From Paraspadella gotoi (lineage: Eukaryota; Chaetognatha): a stretch of DNA of 64,000 nucleotides. The first letter of the stretch is position 1. Each line of letters opens with the position of its first letter. The position numbers were made by a program, and so were the translations under genes. The notes under the pieces are model-generated. The model ran no database searches and was not told where the DNA came from. It saw nothing but the letters and a program-made list of their open reading frames with translations. This document shows positions 22,801 through 34,800 of the stretch, in pieces. Location of the stretch: positions 13,693,326 to 13,757,325 of the forward strand of contig CM119267.1 in the NCBI GenBank assembly GCA_051294375.1, written 5' to 3'.

Positions 22801-25800
22801 GATTATAAATCAGTGATAGGGAAAAGAGAGAAGGAGAAAAACATGTAATTAAAAGGAAAAGAAGAAGAGAGAAAGAACTATGAAAATAAAAGAAAAAAAT
22901 TTGTTTGTTTTGATAAAACATATGTAATAAACTGTCCAGACTCAATTTTAAGCACATCGATGATAGCTGTATATAAATTTTCAGCTTCATACACCCAAAT
23001 TAATCATAAAAAAGGCGATCTATAATTTGGAACGACGACGAATGACGACGACGCACTTATGGCAAAAGCGATACATATATATAAATATAATATATATTAT
23101 AATATATACAATATACAAAATCGGAGATTGAAATTGTCATCTCTGAATAGGTTATATGAAACATCATTTTTTTCTTCATATATGAAAAATAAATCAATGC
23201 AAAATAATGTTTGGTAATTAGGATATAACTAAATATGGGATAATTAAAAAAAATTAATATATAAAAATTTTTTTTATAATAGTCCAATTTATGAATTATT
23301 TATCAGTTTATCTGTCCAGTGTCATCACCCATCATATCTTGTTGGTAAATTACTTGGTTCATCTTAACATACTGAATTATAAAAAATTATTCAAAAAAAT
23401 TGAATCCTTCCAAATTTTTTTGTTTTATTGCTTAAAATTAGCAAAAACAATAAAAGTTATGGTAAAACGATGATGATGATGATTTTAAAGAGTTTTTCCA
23501 TTATTTGACTCGCTTATCATCAAAATTTTGAAAAACGCATTATACTTTGGGTCGACAACTTTTTATGGGCTATCTGAATCCGTTCTAAAAAATAAAAAAT
23601 AAAAATCTTAAAAGCATAAGGATCGTCGCAATCACATAAGAAAAATCTGGATTGACGACAAATTTTGATACTAAAAAAAATAAAATTAGAGAAAAGAAAA
23701 TTAATTTATAAACAAAGAAAAAATATATTTTACGATCATCAATTAAAAAAAAAAGTACCAAGGAAAATTAAAGTTACAGTTTCTGAAAAAAAAAAATATC
23801 ATTGTCAAATAAACTGATCAGCAGACACAACCCCTGAGATAAAAAATTTGAGAAAAAAAATTAATTTATAAACAGAAAGAAAAATTCTATTTTGCGATTG
23901 TCAATTAAAAAAAAAAGTACCATCGAAAATTAAAATTATAGTTTCTGAAAAAAAAACAAAAAAACACACCAAATTTTCAATGTCAAAAAATAAACTAATC
24001 AGCAGACGCGGCCCCTGAGAAAAGAAGAGAGATTCGTACTGCAAAAACTGTTTGCTATTCAATACTAGAAAAAATAAAATATTCGTAATCGACCGAACCA
24101 ACAGACGATTGAGAACAGCGAAAAAAAGACAGGAAAGACTCGGGTATTTATTCGAAGGAAAAATTCAAGTAACCGGTTTAGCAGAAAATTAAAAAAAAGC
24201 GACCAAAATGTTCGTAAGAAATTAAGAACCGAATTACCAAACTAGTTCAACAAAAAAAAAATAAATATATTTCTTTTCTATATTTTTGTCCCAGAATTAA
24301 CTTCTAACATACTAGTGATCCTGTGTTATTATATTTTTAAATGCATGAATAACGTTCAATATTCACTTTTACTGAGTCTCGAGAACTAAAAATAGATTGG
24401 CATTTCAACTCGTAACCAACTTTTAATTTGTTAACTTTTTAAATAATCACGCACGTTCATAGTAAATTACCCCTACTGACTAAAAGGCCACAATAATAAA
24501 TCATATTCTCATCTTACCCCGTATCGTCGACATTGGAGATTTCGCGCATCCACCTCGTACTCTGACTGGTGACAAACCGACGTTTTTCCTCATGTACGGT
24601 CGAATGCGCCAATCGACAAATACGTCGTCGTCCAGGAGCGGGAAGGAAGAGGTGCGGACAAAGGAATTGCCGTGGACAGCGCTAGTACGCCTGTCTTTCA
24701 TCAGAGGCATTCCGAGTCAGACGGAAAGAGTTTCGTGAATGATTGTCGACAACAGGGTCATTGACCCAAGACTGCCCTCACGAAAGATGGAAGACGTCCG
24801 AGGCCACATCGCCTCATGAGAATGCGTAGCTTGTTCTCGCGCCAACATCCCGAAGACTTTTACGATGTCATCAAGCTTCTGCCTGGTCATCCCAAAGTCG
24901 TCTTCAAGTTGATTTTTTCTGCTGAAATTTTGAAAAAGAAAATATTCGTTATAATTTATTTTGTTTGGTCGGTTCCCAACACGATCCAGACAGAATATTC
25001 TAGATACAGTGACAAACGACAGTCCCGACAGCTAGAAAAAAAAATCGATCCATTTGCAAACTTAGAAAATTTTTTTGAAGTAAAAACCAAAATCATTTAT
25101 ATCTATCCAAATTTTTAATTGATTGGTTTTGATTGACTTGCGCAATGAGCGAGAAAAGTTGCCTTCAAAATCGTCTCTTGATTTTTTTAAAACTAAATTT
25201 ATTTTTTAAATCTTGCTTACTAACTTTTTAAACATTTTTTAAAAAATTTACATAAAAAGGTATCATTATTATATCTTCTGAAAGCCTCCTAAAAAACAAC
25301 GAAGATCGAATGTCTATACACAAAGAGAATGGCAAATTAAAACAACTGTAATATTAAAAATTAGCCTATCCAGCTTTAAATCAAAAAAGTAATCACAAAA
25401 ATAAGTATAGTTATTAAACTTAAAAATTCCTAAAAGCAGTTTAGGAATAATTATTAAAATTATTGTTAGCCATTTTAATTTAATTTTTCTCAGCTTTTTT
25501 AATGATTGATCTTTATAAAACAATAATTGGTTAGATCAGAATCCATAGTGAAAAATAAGTCATATTTGAAAAAAAATATGTTTTAAGATTTTTATTATTT
25601 CAAATTTTGATTACCTGATTAAACTATTTTTAAAGTTTACAATATTCTTAATATGTCATTTTCTTAAAATTTAAGAGCTTTCAGAAGATATATTATTTGC
25701 ATACCTTTATATGTAAAGGTTTTTTTAAAAAATGTTCAGAAAGTACTTGTCTAACTTCGAACCGTTTTTTAGAAAAATGAAAAAAAAAGAGCAGTTTTAA

Positions 25801-28800
25801 AATGAAAACGAATTATTAAAGCAACTTTTAGCACGGTCCATTGCCAGTCGAATCATAACAACATCAGATATTAAATTTGGATAATACAATAATTTGATTT
25901 TTACTACAAAAAAATCTTCACAGGTTTACAATACGCGATTTTTTTTTAGCGGCGGGTTGTCGTGAGTCACATTATAGTTATACAATACAACATAATTGAG
26001 GGTAAATGAATGGCTAAAATGAAGAATGCTGGACCATAACTGATTTCATGTTAACTTACCGATTCTCGTCACAAAGTAGAAAACAAAGGTTCTCAACGTA
26101 CGAATGCATTTCAACTTAGGCCAAAGAATGTTATTTAGCAATATGCGATTTTTAGTGCAAAATTGATCGGAAATAGTTCAGTAAGAATCGAAGTTCAACT
26201 TTATTTATTTAGTTTTTCTCGTTGTAAACAGCCAATTTTATATAGTTGCGTGATCTAATCTATTACGTTACATTTGTACCTCTGTAGAGAGAGTCGCTTA
26301 TCTCCATTTTCTTTCTCAAGCTCATCCTCGCCTCTCGCCTTTAGCGTTACGTTCCGCCTCGGCGAAGTCCCGCTCCGCCGTTAGTTTCATCAGCGATGAA
26401 TCGAGCCTTGCCGCCTGCACGGACCAGGCTTCTTCGTCGCGTCTCAATTTCCGTGTCTTCTCAAAGCAAGTTTCGCAGAGTCCGAATGTGTACTGCCTGC
26501 AAGAAGCAAGCATAAAAAAGTAAAAGGTAATTAGTTAATTTTATTATATAATTATTATATTTTTTTAACCAATAGCAGTCGAAAATTTTCACTAATTCTG
26601 TTCAGTTTCTAGTATAATTTTTAAGTGCTTAAGACACAAAGAAGCGTGGCGTAGTGTATGCAAGCCATAAAAAAAAATTCTCTAACAAAGCATAAGGATC
26701 GTGCGCAATCGCATAAGAAAAAATTCTGGATGACGAAAAATTTTTTATACTAAAAAAAAAGAAAAATTGAAAAAGAAAATTAATTTGATAAACAAGAAAA
26801 GAAGAAATAACAAATATAAAGAAAGATAGAAAAGAAGAAAAAGAAAGAAAAAAGGAAAAGAAAAGAAAAGAGAGAAGAAAGAAGCAGAAAGGAAAGAAAG
26901 AGACGAAAGAAAGAAAGAAGAAAGGAAAGAAAAAGAAAAGAAAAGAAATAGAAGAAAGAAAAAAAAAAAAGAAAAAGGAAAGAAATAGAAAGGAAAGAAA
27001 AGAAAATAGAACGAAAAAAATGAAAAAAATAAAAAGAAAGATGAAAGAAATTAAAAGAAAAAGAAAAAAGATAAAAAGGAAAAGATAGAAAGGAAAGAAA
27101 AATAGAAAGGAAAGGAAAAATAGAAAGGAAAGAAAGATAGAAAAGAAGAAAAAGAAAGAGGAATAAAGAAAAATAAAGAAAGAAAAGAAAAAGCGAAAAA
27201 TAGAAGAAGAAGCAAATGAAAGAAGAGGATAAAGTAAAGAAGGAAAGAAGATAGAAAGAAAGAAAGGAAGAAAGGAAAAAAGGAAAAAAGAAAGAAAAGG
27301 AAAGAAAGAGAAGGAAAGGGAAAAAATGAAAGGAAAAATAGAAAGGAAAAAAAAAGAAAGAGGGAAAAGAACATAGAAAAGAAAAAAGGAAAGAAAATAA
27401 GAAAAGAAAGAGGAAAAAAATAGAAAGGAAAGAGAGAAAGAGAAGAAAGAAAGGAAAGAAAGAAATAGGAGAAGAAAAAGAAAAAAGAAGTAGAAGAAGA
27501 AAGAAAGAGAAGTTAGAAAGAGAAAGAATTAGAAAGAAAATAGAGAGAATAGAAGAAAGAAAGAATAGAAACAGAGAAAGAATAGAAGAAAGAGAAGAAG
27601 GAAAAAAGCAGATAAAAGAAAGAATAGAAGAAAGAAAAATAGAAAGGAGAGAAGATAGAAAGGAAAGAAAGAATAGAAAGAAAAAAAAGAATAGAAAGGA
27701 AGAAGAATAGAAAAGAAAGAAAGAGAAAGAAAGAATAGAGGAAAGAGAAAAAGCAGAGATAAAAAGGAAAAGAAAAAGAAGAAAGAAATAGGAAAGAAGG
27801 AAAAAAGAATAGAAAGGAAGAAAGAAAAAAAGAGAAAAAAAGAATAGAATAAAGAAAGGAAGAATATAAGGAAAAAAAGAAATAGAAAAAGGAAAAAAGA
27901 AATAAAGAAAGGACAAATAAAGAATAGAAAGGAAGAAAAAGAAATAGAAAGAAAGAAAGAAAAAAATAGAAAGGAAAATATGAAAGGAAAAATAGAAAGA
28001 AAATTTAGAAAGGAAAGAAAGCAAATAGAAAGGAAAAATAACGCGAAAAGAATAAGAAAAAAAAGAAAACAGGAAAATAAGAATAGAGAAAGAAAGAATA
28101 GAAAGGAAGAAAGAATAAGAAAGGAAGAATAGAAAGGTAGAATAGAGAAAGGAAAGAATAGAAAAGGTAAAAGAGAAGAAAAAAAGGAAAGGAACGAATA
28201 AAAGGAAAGCAAAGAAAGAAGGAAAGGAAAAATAGAAAGAAGAAAGAATAAAGGAAGGAAGAATAGAAAGGTAGAATAGAAAGGAAGCGAGATAGGAAAG
28301 GAAAGGAAGAATAGAAAGGAAAGAAAGAATAGAAAGGTAAAGAAGAGATTAGAAAGGGTGAAAATTAGAAAGAGAAGAAAGAATTAGAAAGGAAAGAAGA
28401 TAGAAAAGGAAGAAGATTAAAAGGAAGAAAAAAAGAAAATAAAGAGTGACGTGAAGACCGAAATAAAAACCCGATGTGCGATAGCAAAATGATAACATGC
28501 ACAATTGCGAAGCTTAATTTTACGAGTTCATTCCTATTTCAATTTTTTTTTAATAAAAACGCAGAGAGAAAAAAAAATCAAAAGGCAGAAGCAGCAGGAG
28601 AAAAGAGATATAGAATAAGCCCCTGCAGAGCCAGCTGCCAGACTCCAAAAGGCAGCAGCAAAAGCAGCAGGAGAAAAAGAGAAAAAGAATAAGCCTTGTA
28701 GAGCCAGCTGCAGAATCGTTTTTTCCCCTATGATTATAATCAGTGACTAGGGAAAAGAGAGAGGAGAAAAAATGTAATTAAAAGAGAAAAGAGAGAGAGA

Positions 28801-31800
28801 AAGAACATATGAAAATAAAAAAAGAAAATTTGTTTGTTTTGAAAAAACATATGTAATAACTGTCCAGACTCAATTTTAAAGCACATCGATGATAAGCGTA
28901 TATAAATTCAGCTTCATACACCCAAATTTAATCATAAAAAAGGCGATCTATAATTTGGAACGACGACGACATGACGACGACGCTACTTATGGGCAAAAGC
29001 GATACAAATATAATATAATATATATATATAATATATACAGTATACAAATCGGAGATTGAATTGTTATCTCTGAATAGGTTATATGAAACATCATTTTTTT
29101 TCTTCATATATGAAAAATAAATCAATGCAAAATAATGTTTGGTAGTAGGATATAACTAAATATGGATAATTAAAAAAATTAATATATAATTTTTTTTTTC
29201 TTATATAGTCCAACTTTATGAATTATTTATCAGTTTATCTGTCAGTGTCCACCCATCATATCTTGTTGCGTAGATTTACTTGGTCATCTTAACATACTGA
29301 ATTATAAAAAATTATTCAAAAAATTGAATCCTTCCAATTTTTTGTTTTATTGCTTAAAATTAGCAAAAACAATAAAAGTTTATGTAAAACGATGATGATG
29401 ATGATTTTAAAGAGTTTTCCATTATTTGACTCGCTTATCATCAAAATTTGAAAAACGCATTATACTTTGGGTCGATCAACTTTTTATGGCTATCTGAATC
29501 CGTTCTAAAAAATAAAAAATAAAAATCTTAAAAGCATAAGGATCGTCGCAATCACATAAGAAATCTGGATTGACCGACAATTTTGATACTAAAAAAAATA
29601 AAATTAGAGAAAGAAAATTAATTTATAAACAAAGAAAAATATATTTTACGATAATCATTAAAAAAAACTACCAAGGAAAATTAAAGTTACAGTTTCTGAA
29701 AAAAAAAAATATCATGTATGAGAACCGGGGGATAGCCTGTGATACCCGGGGCGCGGGGTATGCTCACGCAACTGGCGGTAGGGGCTGGCGGACCCTCAGT
29801 GACGCTGCGCTCCTGTCTGGCATGTTTATACCACGATGCATCCCATGTCACATTTTAAGACCAGAAACGGATATCCCAGGGATTGACCAACCGGGAGCGC
29901 ACGGATGGAATGAGATGATTTGCCTGCCAGCCATTTGAGACGAGGCTGAGGACGGACAGCAGTGGGAGGCAGCTTTAAGTCTTGCTGCCCACAGGAGTCC
30001 CCCCAGACTTCTCAACAGGGGCCTCAATCCCTGAGGAGATGTCTGAGAGAAGGTTTTTGATCTCAATTGCCATAAGGAGAGCGAGCGACAGAGCGGTCCT
30101 GGAGCGTTACCCAGAGAAGTAGGGCATCGGCGTGAATATGCCATACCCTAAGCGACTAAGCGTGGGCGGCACGTGCGCAGCGGCTTGCGTGTTCGAGAAG
30201 TGGGCTCACCACAACTTATGCAACCGGGAGGATAGCCTGTGAACCCGGGGCGCGGGGTATTCACCACTGGCGTAGGGGCGCGGACGCCTCAAGTGACCGC
30301 TCTCCTGTCACTGGCATGTCTTATACCGGCACCGTCACATTTAAGCAGAACCGGATACCCAGGGACTGAACCCGGGACGCACGGATGGGAATGAGATGAT
30401 TTACCTGCTCAGCCATGAGACGAGGGCCTGAGGATCGACAGCAGTGAGGAGCTAAGTCTTGGCTGCACAAATTGTCAAATAAACTGATCAGCAGACACAA
30501 CCCTGAGATAAAAAATTTGAGAAAAAATTAATTTATAAAACAGAACAATTCTAATTTTGCGATTGTCAATAAAAAAAAAGTACCATCGAAAATTAAAATT
30601 ATAGTTTTGAAAAAAAAAACAAAAAACACACCAATTTTCAATGTCAGAAAAATAAACTAATCAGCAGACGCGGTCCCCTGAGAAAAAAAAACAAATAAAA
30701 ANNNNNNNNNNNNNNNNNNNNNNNNNTCCCGATGTTGCGATAGCAAAATGATAACATGCACGAATGTAATGCTTAATTTTACGAGTTCAATCCTAATTCA
30801 ATTTTCTTTTAATAAAAACGCAGAGAGAGAGAGAGAGAAAAAAAAAGAAAGAAATCAAAAGGCAGAAGCAGCAGGAGAAAAGAGAAAAAGAATTAGCCCC
30901 TGCAGAGCCAGCTGCAAACTAATTTTTTTTCCCTATGAATCAGTGACTAGGGAAAAGAGAGAGGGAGAGAGACATGTAATTAAAAGAGAAAAGAGAGAGA
31001 GAAAAAAATATAAAAATAAAAGAGAATTTTTTTGTTTTAATAAAACGTAAACAAAACATATTTAATAACTGTCCAGACTCAATTTTAAGCACATCAATGA
31101 TGAGAAACTGTATATAAATTTTCAGCTTCATACACGCAAATTTAATTATATAAAAGGCGATCTATAATTTGGACCGCCGACGACGACGACGCCACTTATG
31201 CGCAAACGCGTTACAATATCGTCGCAATCGCTAATCGATAAAAAATTAAATTATGCATTGATAAATATTTAAATGCTTCAATGTTAAACTGTGCTTCACT
31301 AGTGATGCATGTGATTTATCTTAAACAACAAATAAAGACATTAACATTAACAGTTAAAAAGATAAAAATTCCTGGGCTACTAAGAAACGAATCTTTTAAA
31401 ACTGATATTTATTTTGTCTATTTAGAGCTATGATAGTTTTTTATGACATATATAATAATTCTTTGTGATACAACTGTAATATAACAATAAAAAACCATTA
31501 TATTTTTAGTAGATTAAAAACTATTAATATTGCGTATTTGATCAGTTTTTGAGCGTTATTTTCGGTTTTGGACACGCCCACTATAGGTCGCATCGCAGGA
31601 GTATCAGTCTCACCAAAAATAGAACCGGATCGGAGTGCGTAAATCGGGCTAGAAATCTACTATGAAATCTAAATTCAATAGGGGCGGGGGTTAAAACTTT
31701 AGTCTTGAAGTCTACTTTTAGGTAAAAAAAGAAATTTTAACAAAGTTCGATTTTAATGCTTTTATTGTTGCTATTAAATATTTACAAATATTACTATATA

Positions 31801-34800
31801 ATGATAAAAATTTTTTTAATCAATCTTAACTTTTTTTGAGGGATTCTGATAGAGCATAAAAAGTTAAATAAAAAATATAAACTACAACTTTCAAAAATAT
31901 TTGTTTCTTGGTCAAAATTAAGAAAAAGTAATAAAATATATCGAAAATGATGATGATGATGATTATAAATAGTTTTTCATTTTTTTCACACACTTATGAT
32001 GAATAATATCGAAAAAAGAATTATACTTTGTGTTGACAATTTTTGTCGAAGCTACCCTGATATCTGATTTTAAAAATAAAAAAATCCTAAAAAATTTTTT
32101 AGCCTTTCCTATTTATAAATAAATATAAAATAAAATTATATGTGAGTATGAAGTAATATTAAAAAAAATTTGTCAATTCAAATTTGTTAAAAATATCTAA
32201 ATTTTCGTTTGAGCAGGTGCTTAATTCAAATTTCTTAACCACCTTACTGATGTCTGAGGTGCTCCCCCACACGGTTCGGGGCTTCGGTCGGTCCGGATCT
32301 GGTCGCTCGGTCGGTCGTGTATCCCACTTCCGGTCACGTGGATTACACAGTCATGTCATCACACTTTAGCAATTTCTATTCGGATTTTTGGCAAAATATC
32401 TTTTGTCTTTCAAACTCCTTTGGCGCATTTCTATTAAACGTTATTCTTTCGTTTTTTTTGTCTAGTCACTCGGGAATTATTATTTTCATGCATATCCGGT
32501 CTTTGGCGTCAATCTCGCAAATCTCTCTTTGATTGCTGGTCTTGGTTTACCCACAACATTATATTCACGTCAGAAATAACTAATTTTTTAGTTAAAAACT
32601 ATATATTTTTAATAATCAATAACCAGCCTCTTTCGCTAAGGTTCTGGTTGACATTACTCGTTATTTTGCTTATTATTTGTAGAATGAAAGAGTTCATACA
32701 GTGGGCATTAAGTTGGCAAAGGATTTAGAATCGGAAATAGCCTCAGAATTTTCCTTAAGTTCAGCTTTAAGTTGTCGGGATATTTAGGGAATCAATCGAA
32801 AATTTAACTTCACAAAGGCATTCATAGCTGGGGTGGGTTGTTCTGAGACGATAACCCCCCTGTTGCGGTTTTTTGCGGGTTGTTTTTTCGTCTGGTTTTC
32901 TGAAGACAGAAATCCTGACTTGCAAGTCAGATCCTGGAGTTTATGTTAAATCCGATCGGCAAATTTTATTTTCCTATATAATTGAACTAGAAGTTGCGGA
33001 ATGGCGAGCGAAAGTCAGGAGAGTAGAGAAGAAAAAGAGAGAGGAAAAAGAAAGTAGAGAGGAGAGATAAGTAGAGAGAGAGAATAAGGAGATGCGTAAC
33101 TATCACCGATGCTCGTTTTTGACTAATCAGGAAGAGAAGAGAGAGAGAGAGAGAGAAGAGAGAGAGAAGAGAGAGAGAAACAGAGAGAGAAAGAGAGGGA
33201 AGAGAGAAAAAAAAAAAAAAAAACGAGGAGGAGACGAGAGAGAGAGAGAGAGAGATTCGTAACTTTAAGCCTCCTGCAGGTAAAACCATTTTGGGAATAA
33301 TCATAAGAGAAAGAAGAGAGAGAAAGAGAGAGAAAGAGAGAGTAGAGGATAGAAAAAGGTTAAAGTTTCCAAAAACAAAGAAAATTGAGAGAGCATTAGT
33401 GGTCAGTTTAGAGGGACACGATGTTAGTTGAGGCTAGATAGAATAATGTGAAGAAGAAATGAAATTTGGTGAACGGTGAGAGAGAGAGAGAGAGAGAGAG
33501 GAGACGAGAGGAGAGAGAGAGAGAGAAATTAAACAATTAACATTTGAGCAATGTACAACAACTGATAAAATTAAACAAACTTCATTTTGTTATGTCTAAT
33601 AACAAAATTGTATAGTCGACTAAAAACGTCCGGTCCAACCGTTCTACGGTCCCAGCGGCATATGGTGCGTAGGCAAGTCCATTCGCTCCTGCGCCCAAAC
33701 CAACAGGTCTCGGGTTCTAGCCCGGTGGTCGTCTGGCTAGTTTAAGAGGGAGGCGCTTATCCGCCTGTAACAATGGTGTTACAGCCTGATCGCGCGAAGC
33801 TCACGGGACTGCTTATATTGAACGGTCTGTCATTAACACTTATGCAATAATTACTGTCTCTTCATTGCAAATAATTGCATTTTGAACATTTTTGAAAAAT
33901 TGAAATGAATGAAATTTGAAATATAAGAGTTTAATTCAGAGGATAGATTAAGGTAAAGAATTTTAGTGAAATAAATTCGTTCGTGGTTGAAAACTTTTAT
34001 CGTGTCCCTCTCTCTCTTTCTCTTCCCGGCTCTGTCCGTCTCTCTCTCATTCTGTGAAAACTATTTATAGATAAACAAATTTTCGCGCTGAAGAAGGCTC
34101 TCCATCAGAGACGCAACACTATCCGGGATATTCTTTGTTTAAATTTGATCCGTTGTTTTTAAATAAATAAAAAACAGTTGTAACAACTAAAACTTACCAA
34201 CACAACGAATCGAGAGAAATTACAATATATCTTTTTTAGTTAAAACCGCTTAATTAAAAATCCCTGCCTAATTCTCAGTCTCAATGTCTAATTTTTTTTT
34301 GTAATTATCCTTTCTAATAATTTTTTAACAGTTTGTCAATAAAATTCTTTTCTCTGACTGTATTTTGCATTATTTAAAACCTTTGAGTATCTTTATAACT
34401 CTAATTTGCATGATTGTTAGTATTTATATTTTTTAAGATGCAAAAATACTCGGAAAAATTTTACATATTATGACGATGAATATATTAAATTAGATATGCA
34501 TTCTAACATTAAAAACCAGTAATAGAATTGAAGATACTTGTCAAAGCAAAATGAATCGTGGTGATACCTGGCAATTAAACTTTTAATGCAAAACAAGTTC
34601 GCAAAGGATAAAGCCTTTTTGCTAATAAGATAAAATCAAAACAGAATTATTGGAGGTGGGTGGGGTTGGTGGCTTAAATGCATTAGAAATATCCGGGCGC
34701 GGAATTCTGCTAGTCCACCTTACTCCCATGGCTTCATAGTGTAGTGGTTTACAGGGGGTAAGCGAGGCTGTATGAGATATTTCTGCTGTCCACCTACTAT

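Larger units (their letters stand above)
24030..30700. repeat. Second copy of the 16.9-24.0 kb block (tandem duplication or mis-assembly)
   Basis: From 24030 the sequence follows 16926 onward in the same order and orientation: SWAP70 exon 3 copy, family G foldback, exon 2 copy, family A left end, polypurine satellite, family A body, AT-rich tail. It differs mainly by scattered one- to three-base insertions and deletions. It ends near the 30702 gap and contains an extra GC-rich insert at 29715-30470. Confidence 0.75.
32990..34230 (+). mobile_element. Family D foldback element, nested family C
   Basis: A (GA)n-rich left arm (about 32990-33600, with GAGCAATGTACAACA) and a pyrimidine-rich right arm (about 33890-34190) flank a family C copy (33625-33865). 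The right arm ends with a hammerhead relic (CGCTGAAGAAGGCTCTC at about 34088) and the family D unique end (AACTTACCAACACAACGAAT, GAGAGAAATTACAA). The left hammerhead and the target-site duplication were not located. Confidence 0.5.

Noticed and set aside
26780-28212. Minus-strand frames of 414 and 227 residues
   Set aside because: Same satellite, noisier copy. Several overlapping frames are open at once, which points to composition and not coding.
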